Shown: positions 13,190-21,734 of the stretch, piece after piece
Position numbering within the stretch: position 1 is the first letter of the stretch
How the letters are laid out: the number at the start of each line of letters is the position of its first letter
Virus record (IMG/VR): IMGVR_UViG_3300047094_000515
Location: 1-24,852 of that record
Source of the DNA: a virus
Length of the DNA stretch: 24,852 nucleotides
Reading direction: 5' to 3' (one strand)
The notes under the pieces: generated by a model
Database searches by the model: none
What the model saw: only the letters and a program-made list of their open reading frames with translations
What the model was told of the DNA's origin: nothing
Translations under genes and position numbers: made by a program

Positions 13190-14180
13190 CTATATCCTTA
13201 ACTAGTTTATCAACAACCTTTGGATTTTCTTTTAAATACGCAACTGCTTTAGCACGACCTTGAAATCTTTCTCCATTAACTGTATACCAAGCGCCACCTT
13301 TTTCTACAATGCCACACATTTCTGCAACATCTAAAGATTCTCCTACTTGATCTACTCCTAAAGTTTCTCCTTGGTAATAAAAATCATATTGTCCAGACAA
13401 ATTTGGCGGACCAAGTTTATTATAATCAATAATCCAATTAACTGGTCTTCCAACTCTTTGTTCAATAACTTTATCTCCAACTTTGACGCCGTCTTTAATA
13501 GCGTTAGCCTCAGCTTCAGAAGACCAAAGCTTAATAACAGTAGAAGAAAAGAATTTTACTGCCATTCCTCCTGTTGGTATATGTGAAGCATGCATGGATC
13601 CAAATTGATTTCTTTGTTGAGAAATTAAAACAAGTAATGTATTTTTATTAGCATAATTTAACATCTTAACTGCATGTGTCATATCTTTTGCTTCTGCGCC
13701 TATTTGTTTTGTATCCTGCAAATCTTTTAATTCATTTCCATCTTTTTCAAAATAAATTGCTGGCAGCAATGCTGATATGGAGTCCACAACAATAATATCA
13801 ACTTCTGCTTCCATTAATTTTGTTGCAACATCTACCATATCATTTACCGTTTTTGCGGATGAGTATATTAATTTAGATGAGTCTACTCCAAGTTTTTCTG
13901 CCCACGACTGGTCATATGATGCTTCTGCGTCAATCCAAGCACAAGACTTGCCTTCTTTTTGAGCCATAGCAATCATTTGTAAACAAAACGAAGATTTACC
14001 AGCAGACTTATTGCCCCAAACCAATACCTGTCTGCCAAAACCTAGTCCACCTTTTAACGCCATATTAAGACCAATGCTTGGTGTTAGTTGTTTTTCTACT
14101 TTTATATCTTGTGCTGACTGTACTCTTGCTCTTGTTTTTGGATCTAATTTTGATAATATATCATCTATTAAAATTGTCAT
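13176..14180 (-). CDS. recA: RecA-type recombinase
   Basis: 334 residues. Walker A GNKSAGKS (56-63), Walker B VDIIVVDS (127-134), the ATP-activating Glu in DAEASYD (E86), and loop segments QIGAEAKDMTHAVKML and SQQRNQFGSM followed by TGGMAVKFFSS, which match the DNA-binding L1/L2 regions of RecA. The C-terminus is shorter than in E. coli RecA. It forms filaments on single-stranded DNA and catalyses strand exchange. With the Cas4-like nuclease and the RuvC-like resolvase downstream it makes a complete recombination set. It has its own extended -10 promoter and a weak GAGAG ribosome-binding site. Confidence 0.95.
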   Translation of the reverse strand: MTILIDDILSKLDPKTRARVQSAQDIKVEKQLTPSIGLNMALKGGLGFGRQVLVWGNKSAGKSSFCLQMIAMAQKEGKSCAWIDAEASYDQSWAEKLGVDSSKLIYSSAKTVNDMVDVATKLMEAEVDIIVVDSISALLPAIYFEKDGNELKDLQDTKQIGAEAKDMTHAVKMLNYANKNTLLVLISQQRNQFGSMHASHIPTGGMAVKFFSSTVIKLWSSEAEANAIKDGVKVGDKVIEQRVGRPVNWIIDYNKLGPPNLSGQYDFYYQGETLGVDQVGESLDVAEMCGIVEKGGAWYTVNGERFQGRAKAVAYLKENPKVVDKLVKDIDAKS

Positions 14181-14203
14181 TGATCTTCTCTCTACGTATA
14201 CTT

Positions 14204-14212
14204 ATTATATCA
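14204..14212 (-). promoter_or_regulatory. Extended -10 promoter for recA
   Basis: The minus strand reads TGATATAAT, identical to the elements before the SSB and secreted-protein genes. No good -35 is seen. It lies in the 104-base gap between recA and the preceding 78-residue protein gene; the rest of that gap shows no gene or terminator. Confidence 0.6.
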
Positions 14213-14284
14213 TTAAAATAAGGATTTACTTCTTTATAGCAAAAGTCATTTGATCTATTATTTAAAATAGGAGTCAAAGGATCA

Positions 14285-14521
14285 TCAATTTGATTCTGTA
14301 GCAACATCCTGATTATCAGTCGGTTGTTCAATTTTCTCCTTTAATTGAAATACAAATTCTTTTGTTTCTTCATTGTATTCAACATTTAAACCCTTTTCTT
14401 CATTACCAGCATTAATAAAAACATCAATTGGCACATTAACTACTTTTTGATTTTCTAAAATAGCTAATAAAATTTTTGTAATATTCATAGATTGAAATAT
14501 TTCATTTGGATTTTGTGTCAT
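14285..14521 (-). CDS. Small protein downstream of the polymerase gene, unknown function
   Basis: 78 residues, starting MTQNPNEIFQSMNITK, with an amphipathic helical first half, a beta segment (LNVEYNEETKEFVFQL) and an acidic, polar tail. No motif is recognised. Its ATG overlaps the polymerase stop by four bases and has AAAGGA upstream, so it is clearly translated with the polymerase. A polymerase accessory role is a positional guess only. Confidence 0.75.
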   Translation of the reverse strand: MTQNPNEIFQSMNITKILLAILENQKVVNVPIDVFINAGNEEKGLNVEYNEETKEFVFQLKEKIEQPTDNQDVATESN

Positions 14522-17500
14522 TTTATTTCCTTTATCATTAGGGTTCCATCTTCTAATTTTGATAGAACGGGTTTGCTTTTCATTCCTTCACGCATTCTTG
14601 CTAACACCTTAGCATACATTGCTGGGAATGCTATTGCTCGTGTGAGCTGTTTGTTTTTATCTGTCATAACAATATGCGCCATTGTTTTGCCAGCTTTAGT
14701 TTTATATGGATTAAAGTTAATAACTAATTGTTCGTCATCTTCTAAATCATATTCTTTTCTATATAAATAGTCTACAAAAAGATCTGACCCATTTGGATCT
14801 ATATCATTTACTTTAATATACCTTGCAATACGATTATCTCCAACAAGAATAAAATACATCTGCCCTGTTTCAATTTGCGTCTGCTCATTATGGAATAAAC
14901 CTATTGATCCAGTTTCATCTACTAATTCTACTCTTGCCCACCCAGTACCACGCTTAATACTTTTAACCATTCCAAACATTGGGAATGATCCTAAATCATC
15001 AAAATCTTGAATTGGTTTTGCTTGAGCTTTAATTCTTGGTGGTATTGATTCTAAATTAAATGTAGGAATACCTAAGTATTCGTAGTAGTTTTCTTTTTCC
15101 TTACCGTCTCTGAGATTGTCCTCAAAAGCAGCACCGCCAATAGCATTAAGAGCAGATACAGCCCTACTGTTAATCCCGCTGCCTTTCGCAGAGGCTTTTT
15201 GTACGAAATCGGAATAATTGGCATATGGCCTTCTTTCTATAATTTTATTTGCAATGCTGTCTGAGATAAATTTAACTTCAGCTAAACCAAATTGAATTGC
15301 TTTTTCTTTTAATGAAAAATATACATCTGACTCATTAATGTGTGGCAGCAATACTTTAAGATTTAATCTTTTAGCCTCAATTAAATATTCTGTTCTTTTG
15401 TCTTTATCGTTTTCGTTTTTAAGAATTGAAAAAATAAATTCAAGCGGGTAATAATGTTTAAGCCAAGCCGTATAATAACTAAGCATGGAATAAGCAACAG
15501 CGTGACTACGATTAAAAGAATAACCTGCGTGAGCTTCAAAATCATGCCATAGGGATTCCGCTTTCTTTTTAGAAATGTGTTTTGAAGCCCCATCAACAAA
15601 TTGATCCTTGAACTGGTCGAACTCTTTTGCATCTTTCTTCTTTCCAATAATCTTGCGGACCTTGTCAGCCTCTGACCAAGACATACCACCTAAATGTACG
15701 CAAGCCTGCATAACCTGCTCTTGATATATGATAACACCATATGTATTCTCGGTAAAAGGTTTCATTATTTCATGAACATAGCTAACTGCTTCTAGTCCAT
15801 GTTTTCTACTAATGTATGAGGCACCCACTGTATTCATTGCTCCTGGTCTAACTAAAGCGTTAGATGCAGCAAGGTCTTCAAATTTGTCTACTCCCATTTT
15901 AATTAATAGATTTGTATAGGGAGTTGCTTCAGCTTGGAATACTCCTTTTGTGTATCCTTCGCTCAATGTTTTATAAACATCTTTATCATCAAATGGTAAA
16001 CTAGATAAAACAATTTCTTTATTGTGTCTTTCTTTAACTGCTTTTATTGTATCTGAAATTACCGATAGTGTTTTTAAACCCAAAGCATCTAATTTAATTA
16101 AACCAATATCTGCTACAGTATCCATATCGTAAGCAACAACTGGTATTCTTCCTGAAACTTTATCTTGAGCATCCTCACGAGATTCAATAGGTGCAAAATT
16201 TCTTAAATCATCTTTTGCAACTACAACTCCAGCAGCATGAACTCCAACGCTTCTAATCTTTCCACGTAATCTTTCTGCAAGCCATACAACTTCTGGATAC
16301 TTCATTCTAAATTCTTTTGTGTTAGGAGACTCTATAAAATCTTCAAATGTATCAATTGATTTCATGGCACGATTAACATCTGAAAGCGGGACCATAAATA
16401 CACGAGCAGCGTCTCTAACAACACCCTTGTCTTTAAAATAAGTATAGGTTGAAATAGAGGCTACGTGCTTAAATTTCTTTTTAAGATAGTCTTTAACCTC
16501 TTTACGGCGACGATCTTCAAAGTCAGTATCAATATCTGGGAAGTCATTTCTTTCAGGGTTAATAAATCGGAAAAACAATAGGTCATATTCAATTGGATCT
16601 ACATCGGTAATTCCTAGCGCATAACATACTAGTGAGCCTGCAGCAGATCCACGTCCAGGACCAACCATAATATTATTTTCTTTAGCCCAATTAATCATAT
16701 CGGCTACAACTAGGAAATACGAAGCAAATGATTTATCTTTAATTATTTCTAACTCTTCAATTAATCTTTGCTCATATGTATCATTTCCTAGCCATGACGA
16801 GGTCAGGTGTAGTGTTTCTAAGCCTTTAAAGGCCATCTGGGAGAGCTTTTCGTCTGCATCTGTCTTAGGTACTGGCAAAAGGTCTAGACCCCTGTTAAAA
16901 TCGTATTCTCCAATTTTTTCAGATATCTCAATAGTATTATCATAAATGTCTGTTCGTTTAATATTACATTTATTAAAATCAGATTCTATCTCTTCTCTAC
17001 TCTGAATAAATAAATTGTAATTTTGAAATGATATTCTTCTATCTGGATAAAGATAATTAAATCTATCTAACATATTATTCATATTTCTAGACATTTCAAA
17101 GTCTGCTTCTTTATCTGATTTAGGTGATGTAGACAATATAAGCATTGCCTCTTCTAATATTTTATCTTCACCCTTAGCATAATGAGCATCACCTGTTGCC
17201 ACTGGCTTTATATCTAGTTTATCCGCTAATTCTAACAGCTTACTATTTATTTCTTCGGGGTTATGAGATTGAACCTCAATATAAAAATCTTTGCCAAAAG
17301 TTTTCTTAAAGTCTTTAAGTATATTTTCCGCTTCCTCAAATTCTCCCTTTTCAATGCATTTACTAATAAGGCCATTAAGGCATCCAGAAAGAACAATAAT
17401 ATCTTCTGCATATTCTTTTAGAACCTCCCTATCAATTCTAGGCTTGTGATAAAATCCTTCGTTCCAAGCCAACTCTTGAAGTATGTTTATATTCTTTAAA

Positions 17501-17799
17501 CCGTTTTGATTTTTAGCTAATAAAATAATGTGATTGTATGCCTGAATACTTTTATCTGTTTTTGAAGATCTATCAAATCTATCTGTTGGGGATATGTATG
17601 CTTCTACGCCAAGTATTGGCTTAATGCCAATTTCTTTACAAGCCAATTGCATTTCTCTATGTGAAGACAGTGTACCATGATCTGTTATAGCAATAGATGT
17701 TTGGCCAGCATCTTTTGCAGCCTGTGCTAACTCTAGTGGAGAATTTAATCCATCCATAAGGCTGTAGTAGCTATGTACGTGAAGATGTGTAAAACTCAT
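14518..17799 (-). CDS. dnaE: DNA polymerase III alpha subunit (DnaE-type replicase)
   Basis: 1093 residues from the preferred start at 17799 (MSFTHLHVHS), where ATG overlaps the upstream TAA (TAATG) and AGGCGG lies upstream; an ATG at 17817 would add six residues. PHP domain: HLHVHS, ITDHG, GVEAY, NHIILLA, HKPRID and GDAHY, so the metal ligands look intact. Polymerase core: GPGRGSAAGSLVCYALGIT, then PDIDTDFEDRRR with two catalytic Asp, and IKLDALGLKTL with the third. FxxHAGYSFNRSHAVAY, a helix-hairpin-helix region (ANYSDFV...NSRAVSALNAIGG) and a C-terminal OB fold (GWARVELVDETGSIGLF) follow. It is slightly shorter than bacterial DnaE. No sliding clamp, clamp loader or DnaQ exonuclease gene is in the window. 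Confidence 0.96.
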   Translation of the reverse strand: MSFTHLHVHSYYSLMDGLNSPLELAQAAKDAGQTSIAITDHGTLSSHREMQLACKEIGIKPILGVEAYISPTDRFDRSSKTDKSIQAYNHIILLAKNQNGLKNINILQELAWNEGFYHKPRIDREVLKEYAEDIIVLSGCLNGLISKCIEKGEFEEAENILKDFKKTFGKDFYIEVQSHNPEEINSKLLELADKLDIKPVATGDAHYAKGEDKILEEAMLILSTSPKSDKEADFEMSRNMNNMLDRFNYLYPDRRISFQNYNLFIQSREEIESDFNKCNIKRTDIYDNTIEISEKIGEYDFNRGLDLLPVPKTDADEKLSQMAFKGLETLHLTSSWLGNDTYEQRLIEELEIIKDKSFASYFLVVADMINWAKENNIMVGPGRGSAAGSLVCYALGITDVDPIEYDLLFFRFINPERNDFPDIDTDFEDRRRKEVKDYLKKKFKHVASISTYTYFKDKGVVRDAARVFMVPLSDVNRAMKSIDTFEDFIESPNTKEFRMKYPEVVWLAERLRGKIRSVGVHAAGVVVAKDDLRNFAPIESREDAQDKVSGRIPVVAYDMDTVADIGLIKLDALGLKTLSVISDTIKAVKERHNKEIVLSSLPFDDKDVYKTLSEGYTKGVFQAEATPYTNLLIKMGVDKFEDLAASNALVRPGAMNTVGASYISRKHGLEAVSYVHEIMKPFTENTYGVIIYQEQVMQACVHLGGMSWSEADKVRKIIGKKKDAKEFDQFKDQFVDGASKHISKKKAESLWHDFEAHAGYSFNRSHAVAYSMLSYYTAWLKHYYPLEFIFSILKNENDKDKRTEYLIEAKRLNLKVLLPHINESDVYFSLKEKAIQFGLAEVKFISDSIANKIIERRPYANYSDFVQKASAKGSGINSRAVSALNAIGGAAFEDNLRDGKEKENYYEYLGIPTFNLESIPPRIKAQAKPIQDFDDLGSFPMFGMVKSIKRGTGWARVELVDETGSIGLFHNEQTQIETGQMYFILVGDNRIARYIKVNDIDPNGSDLFVDYLYRKEYDLEDDEQLVINFNPYKTKAGKTMAHIVMTDKNKQLTRAIAFPAMYAKVLARMREGMKSKPVLSKLEDGTLMIKEIK

Positions 17800-18005
17800 T
17801 AGTATCCGCCTAAACAAATATTTCTTGTGTGACTAAGCCTAGTTTTAGTTATTGTTTTTTTACTTGGAGCATGTAGTACATCTAGGCAAGTACTGCATTT
17901 GTAACTCCACTCTTTAGCAAAATAATCGTATATTGCTCCAGATAATTTAAGATTTCTATTTCTAACAAACTCCATAAATGGGTCTGGTATCTCGTAATTT
18001 TGCAT
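17799..18005 (-). CDS. Small putative zinc-binding protein upstream of DnaE
   Basis: 68 residues. C37, C40 (YKCSTC), then H45, H59 and C64 could hold one zinc ion. It has no clear ribosome-binding site but is coupled to dnaE through TAATG. It follows a terminator-like hairpin, so expression may depend on readthrough from the SSB gene. No family is recognised. Confidence 0.7.
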   Translation of the reverse strand: MQNYEIPDPFMEFVRNRNLKLSGAIYDYFAKEWSYKCSTCLDVLHAPSKKTITKTRLSHTRNICLGGY

Positions 18006-18020
18006 GTATTGATTCTACTA

Positions 18021-18052
18021 AATAAAATAGGGGATGGCAATAGCCACCCCCC
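18021..18052 (-). terminator. Intrinsic terminator after the SSB gene
   Basis: On the minus strand GGGGGTGGC pairs with GCCATCCCC (9 pairs, one G-U) around the loop TATT, followed directly by the T-rich TATTTTATTT. It lies in the 58-base gap between the SSB stop and the next ATG and would cut off or reduce transcription into dnaE. Confidence 0.75.
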
Positions 18053-18063
18053 AGATTATTAAA

Positions 18064-18732
18064 TTACCACTCTACGCTACCTGATGAGCCTTGAGTTTCT
18101 TCATTATTGCTATCTCCCATATAAAAAGCTTCTTGCTCTGCATACGGAACATGCCTTACGGCAGTTTTTTCAAGATCAAACAATTCAAGCGCTGCAAAAT
18201 CAAAAGGTGTCTCATCTTTTGCTAACGGGATTATTGTATAACTTGTATCTGTCTTACTGCCATTTCTTTTAATACGCCACATTAAATTTGTAATGCTTCC
18301 CATTTCACCAGCATACTCAATAAGGGTAGGAGTAATTGTTTTTCCACTGGTTCCTTGAGATAGTATTGCAACGTATGGCTCGTTCTTTCCATCATCAACT
18401 AATACATTTATATAAATACGTGTTCTGGCTTTCCATCCAGCTTTTGGATCTTTACGATGTTGTTCATTAGCCCAGTCACGTCCTTCTGTTTCCATTGTGT
18501 CTAAAGCTTTACGTCTGTAATCTTTTGGGTTTGTGTGCTCTAATGCAATAAATCCGCATCCAAGTTTGTCATTATAGTTGGGAGAATCTGCATCCAACTC
18601 TTGAAGAAATCTAACCTTTACGCTTTCTCCGTCTTCAATTTTTAACCAACGACCTTTGTTGTCTTCTCCACCTGAATATACAGGTTTGTCTAACGCTTTG
18701 TTTAGGTCTTTTAGACCCTTTACTATACTCAT
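18064..18732 (-). CDS. Phage single-stranded DNA-binding protein
   Basis: 222 residues. The RWLKIEDGESVKVRFLQELD segment (28-47) is typical of phage SSBs with an OB-like core, and the protein ends in an acidic, Ser/Gly-rich tail with a final Trp (NEETQGSSGSVEW), the kind of tip that binds replication partners. The body carries many aromatic and basic residues. It coats single-stranded DNA during replication and recombination and would work with the helicase, primase, DnaE and RecA around it. A strong AAAGGAGA ribosome-binding site, a private promoter and a terminator point to high, separate expression, as expected for a protein needed in stoichiometric amounts. Confidence 0.82.
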   Translation of the reverse strand: MSIVKGLKDLNKALDKPVYSGGEDNKGRWLKIEDGESVKVRFLQELDADSPNYNDKLGCGFIALEHTNPKDYRRKALDTMETEGRDWANEQHRKDPKAGWKARTRIYINVLVDDGKNEPYVAILSQGTSGKTITPTLIEYAGEMGSITNLMWRIKRNGSKTDTSYTIIPLAKDETPFDFAALELFDLEKTAVRHVPYAEQEAFYMGDSNNEETQGSSGSVEW

Positions 18733-18747
18733 TTTATCTCCTTTGGT

Positions 18748-18764
18748 GATGGTATATATCCATC
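18748..18764. repeat. Dyad in the SSB leader
   Basis: GATGG and CCATC flank TATATAT, a 17-base inverted repeat starting about three bases past the predicted transcription start. It could serve as an operator, for example for SSB autoregulation, or form a short 5' hairpin. Confidence 0.45.
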
Positions 18765-18773
18765 TGTACGGTT

Positions 18774-18782
18774 ATTATATCA
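18774..18782 (-). promoter_or_regulatory. Extended -10 promoter for the SSB gene
   Basis: The minus strand reads TGATATAAT directly after the primase stop codon (18783). No convincing -35. Together with the terminator at 18021-18052 it frames SSB as a one-gene transcription unit. Confidence 0.65.
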
Positions 18783-19778
18783 TTAATTCCAGGATTTGTA
18801 TTCCACATCAGAAACTGCATTCTTGATACAAGATTGAATTTCTGCTTCGGTCATGTCTCCTGAATCTTTTGCGTCATGAGGATATATCTTACCATAAGTA
18901 TAAGATGCCCACAAGATGTCTTTATTCTTTAATTTATTAGAAATTGATATTCCTAATTCTCTACCAGCCTGATCTGCGTCCGTCATGATTGTAATTTTAT
19001 TAAAATATTTATTTAATAGATTAATGTTGTCTGGTGACATATGACCGCCAAGAGTGGCAACCACGTTTGGAAAACCAGATTGATGCACACGGATTGCATC
19101 AAAGCTTGATTCTACAATTATTACATGATCGCCAATTTTCTTAGCACGATGTATATTAAATAAAGTTTTATTTTTGGGAAGGTTGGTGCTATTCTTAAAT
19201 CTTTTTTCTGTAATAGATCTTCCTACTAATCCAACTGGGGTGCCGTCTGGGCTATGCACTGGAACGGTTACCATGCCTTGAGATTCGGAATATCCTAAAT
19301 TAAAATGAGACATTGAGTTATGGTTAATTCCACGAGATTCAAAGTAGTCTCTTGCTTCTTTACTAAATGTAAGTCCTAAAGATAAATCTTCTAATTTTTT
19401 ACTATCAAATTCTATAAACTCTGGTTTATCCTCAAACATCTTATTTAGAACTTCATCAAAGTCGTCTAATGCTTGTGATTCTTTTGAAGAGACTAGTCTA
19501 ATTGCTTCAAAGTCATTCTTGTTTGTAATTTTTTTAATTAGCTGAATTATGTTGCCAGTTTCTCCACAGGCTGGATTGAAGCAAAGCCATGCCCCATTTT
19601 CTTCGCTAATATAAAAACTTGGACTATGTGTATTGTTATGAAATGGACAATATACAACTAGGTTATTATTAGACTCACTAATTATCCTTAGACCAATTTC
19701 TTTTACTATTGATTTTATATGGTTAGGTGCATATTGCGTGGAACTAATTTGCCTTGTGTTATTCCCTCTGCTTGCCAT
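18783..19778 (-). CDS. DnaG-type primase (CHC2 zinc finger plus TOPRIM)
   Basis: 331 residues from ATG 19778 (MASRGNN), chosen because AGGCGGA lies just upstream; a TTG at 19829 would add 17 residues that look non-homologous and deepen the overlap with the previous gene. Zinc site: C44, H47, C66, C71 (CPFHNNTHSPSF...LCFNPACG). TOPRIM domain: IVESSFDA (E223) and MTDADQAGRE (D267, D269), giving the catalytic metal site. Residues 100-210 resemble the primase N-terminal core. The helicase-binding C-terminal domain of bacterial DnaG is absent. It makes RNA primers and lies just downstream of the helicase gene. Confidence 0.92.
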   Translation of the reverse strand: MASRGNNTRQISSTQYAPNHIKSIVKEIGLRIISESNNNLVVYCPFHNNTHSPSFYISEENGAWLCFNPACGETGNIIQLIKKITNKNDFEAIRLVSSKESQALDDFDEVLNKMFEDKPEFIEFDSKKLEDLSLGLTFSKEARDYFESRGINHNSMSHFNLGYSESQGMVTVPVHSPDGTPVGLVGRSITEKRFKNSTNLPKNKTLFNIHRAKKIGDHVIIVESSFDAIRVHQSGFPNVVATLGGHMSPDNINLLNKYFNKITIMTDADQAGRELGISISNKLKNKDILWASYTYGKIYPHDAKDSGDMTEAEIQSCIKNAVSDVEYKSWN

Positions 19779-20014
19779 GCTTTCCGCCTTCCCGTATATA
19801 TTCCATGAAGAGTCATTAAAAACTTCCAAGTTGTACCCGTAAATTCTACCGAAAATGCGGTGTCTATGTCAAGTATCCTAGAGTACCCAATGTCTCTCAT
19901 TTTATGAGTTAACATATTTTCATATTGATTTTTAAGTCTAATGATGTCTGAATCATCTTTAAACTCTACGTCAATTTGAAATCTTTTAATTGGTTTGTGG
20001 TGGTACATAATCAT
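19715..20014 (-). CDS. Unknown protein between helicase and primase genes
   Basis: 99 residues, with a beta/alpha look (FQIDVEFKDDSDIIRLKNQYENML), then a basic C-terminus (YTGRRKAWQAEG). It overlaps the helicase end by 29 bases and runs 64 bases into the primase gene. No domain is recognised. Its place suggests a link to primosome function. ATG codons at 20014 and two codons later are both possible starts. Confidence 0.65.
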   Translation of the reverse strand: MIMYHHKPIKRFQIDVEFKDDSDIIRLKNQYENMLTHKMRDIGYSRILDIDTAFSVEFTGTTWKFLMTLHGIYTGRRKAWQAEGITQGKLVPRNMHLTI

Positions 20015-21224
20015 ACAATTCTTTGATAATACCTCTGTTAATATCCCAATCTAAATGAAAATCAAACTCATGACCATGACGATTTTTTCTAGAAACAATT
20101 TCAATTAAATTAGTTCCTGGATATCTATGAACAGCCATAGCCATATCAGCATCATATTCAATAGCTTTAGACCATGCAACTTGACTCATCATTGGCGGAT
20201 TGTCTTGATCAGAAATATCATCTGCCGTTGCTGCAGTAATATCTATGACTGGTATGTTGTTTGTTACGGCCAATAATTTAAATTCACGAGATACGTTTCT
20301 ATTTCTTTCTACTTCAGAATTACTTCGTTTATTGTCATTAAACAATTGATGATAATCTAAGATAACTAAATCTGGTTTATGCTGATCAATCTTACCTTGA
20401 ATAGTTGCTGGAGTTACATCTCCTGCTCCCTCATTTGATACTAAAACAAAACTATTTTTACCTTCAAATTTTTTCTTACCCCATGACTTAAAGTCATCAA
20501 TGTTAATGTCACCTTTTGATAAATCACTTGCTTTAAATAAACCTGATCCAAGCATTGTGTAAATACGATCACGCATATTTTCTGGAGACATTTCAAGAGA
20601 GATAATCATTGGCTTAAATCCTTGCTCCCATGCTTTGCATGCAAGGTATGAAGTAAACCATGTCTTACCTTTTCCTGGCCAACCAATTGCAACAATTAAA
20701 TGTCCTGGAGCCATGCCAGTTGGGTATGCTGTATCAATTGCTTGAAACCCTGTTTTAATTCCTGGACTTCCACCCATTACTAATGATCTATCTTTAACAG
20801 ACATAAAGTGTCTTTCTGCTGCATCTAAGTCTGTGACATCTAAGTCTCTTACATTGTTTGTAAATCTAGAAAGACTAGCAAGTTTGCTTTGCATGTCTGC
20901 CAATACTCTAGATGCTGCATCTTCTTTTAGTGCAGAGCCACCTTGAAGAATAATGCTTTTTAATCTTGCTGACAAATACTCATTTTTTAATTTATCTAAA
21001 TAATATCCAGTTTCAGCTTTTGCATTTAAGTCTGGCTCTAGGTCTTTAAACTTTTCTTGCAATACTCCAATTTCAGGAACTGCTTTAAACTTATAATAGT
21101 ATGACTTTAAGCCTTCCCATATATCTCTATGTGAAGTAAATAGGTCATCAACGTTATCTGCAAGCAATGTACTGATGTCTTTGTTTTTACATACTGCCGA
21201 TATTAACGTTGCTTCTGTATTCAT
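19986..21224 (-). CDS. DnaB-type replicative helicase
   Basis: 412 residues. The N-terminal 125 are helical like the DnaB collar domain. RecA-like motor: GFQAIDTAYPTGMAPGHLIVAIGWPGKGKTWF with Walker A at 181-188, ISLEMSPENM with the catalytic Glu (E211), LVILDYHQL with Walker B (286-290), and a C-terminal SRKNRHG arginine-finger-like motif. It unwinds the phage fork as a hexamer. It is somewhat shorter than DnaB of bacteria. A AAGGCG ribosome-binding site and an ATGA overlap with the preceding gene indicate coupled expression with the proposed helicase accessory protein. Confidence 0.93.
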   Translation of the reverse strand: MNTEATLISAVCKNKDISTLLADNVDDLFTSHRDIWEGLKSYYYKFKAVPEIGVLQEKFKDLEPDLNAKAETGYYLDKLKNEYLSARLKSIILQGGSALKEDAASRVLADMQSKLASLSRFTNNVRDLDVTDLDAAERHFMSVKDRSLVMGGSPGIKTGFQAIDTAYPTGMAPGHLIVAIGWPGKGKTWFTSYLACKAWEQGFKPMIISLEMSPENMRDRIYTMLGSGLFKASDLSKGDINIDDFKSWGKKKFEGKNSFVLVSNEGAGDVTPATIQGKIDQHKPDLVILDYHQLFNDNKRSNSEVERNRNVSREFKLLAVTNNIPVIDITAATADDISDQDNPPMMSQVAWSKAIEYDADMAMAVHRYPGTNLIEIVSRKNRHGHEFDFHLDWDINRGIIKELYDYVPPQTN

Positions 21225-21541
21225 TCGTTTTCGCCTTCTACTAATTTTTTAGTTGCTTCTTGAAGAATGCGACGATTTGTTTTATCCTTCTTAATTTCTC
21301 TTTCCATTATATCAATTTTATCAAAGTTAAAAAAGAAAAATTGTAACGGATGTCCATTTTTCCCTGTAATAAAATAATACTCTATCAGCTCTTTTGCACG
21401 ACTATATCCCACGCTATCAATTACATCTTGCATTGCCCATTTTTCTCTATATTTATTTAACGATGGCATCTTGCCATATTTGTTTTGATACATATTTTGA
21501 TATATGCTTAATAGAATATAGGGCTCTTTGCTATTTGCCAC
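21221..21541 (-). CDS. Possible helicase-loading or accessory replication protein
   Basis: 106 residues, basic. The middle WAMQDVIDSVGYSRAKELIEYYF and GHPLQFFFFNFDKI look like a small helical domain of the type found in replication initiator or helicase loader proteins, followed by a charged helix. The assignment rests mainly on its position directly before, and overlapping, the helicase gene; many phages encode the loader there. I would not name it as a loader without a structure search. Confidence 0.6.
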   Translation of the reverse strand: MANSKEPYILLSIYQNMYQNKYGKMPSLNKYREKWAMQDVIDSVGYSRAKELIEYYFITGKNGHPLQFFFFNFDKIDIMEREIKKDKTNRRILQEATKKLVEGENE

Positions 21542-21734
21542 TCTTTAACTCTTTTTCTATATCTTGAGTTTTTTCTATTAATTTATTTTCAACAAATTTA
21601 TATACTCTTTCAGTAGCATCATTAACAGTTTCGCCATCTCTAACAGAGTCTTCTACTCCAACTCCAATTTTAATACTTTCAAAATTACCAAGATTTCTAG
21701 TAAATGATAAATCTATTTTAACTACTGTTTTCAT
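21531..21734 (-). CDS. Small conserved-looking protein, unknown function
   Basis: 67 residues: an N-terminal beta strand pair (VVKIDLSFTRNLGNFESIKIGVGVED), then a helix (ATERVYKFVENKLIEKTQDIEKELK). It resembles short alpha/beta proteins found next to phage replication genes, but I cannot give a function. Its ATG overlaps the stop of the C2H2-like gene by four bases, and its end overlaps the next gene by 11. Confidence 0.7.
   Translation of the reverse strand: MKTVVKIDLSFTRNLGNFESIKIGVGVEDSVRDGETVNDATERVYKFVENKLIEKTQDIEKELKSGK

Noticed and set aside
14181-14284. Small gene between recA and the 78-residue protein
   Set aside because: The longest frame I find is about seven codons; the gap holds only the promoter and leader.
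15381-15689. 102-residue minus-strand frame inside the polymerase gene
   Set aside because: It lies entirely in dnaE in another frame and has low-complexity, Leu/Ile-rich composition without motif.
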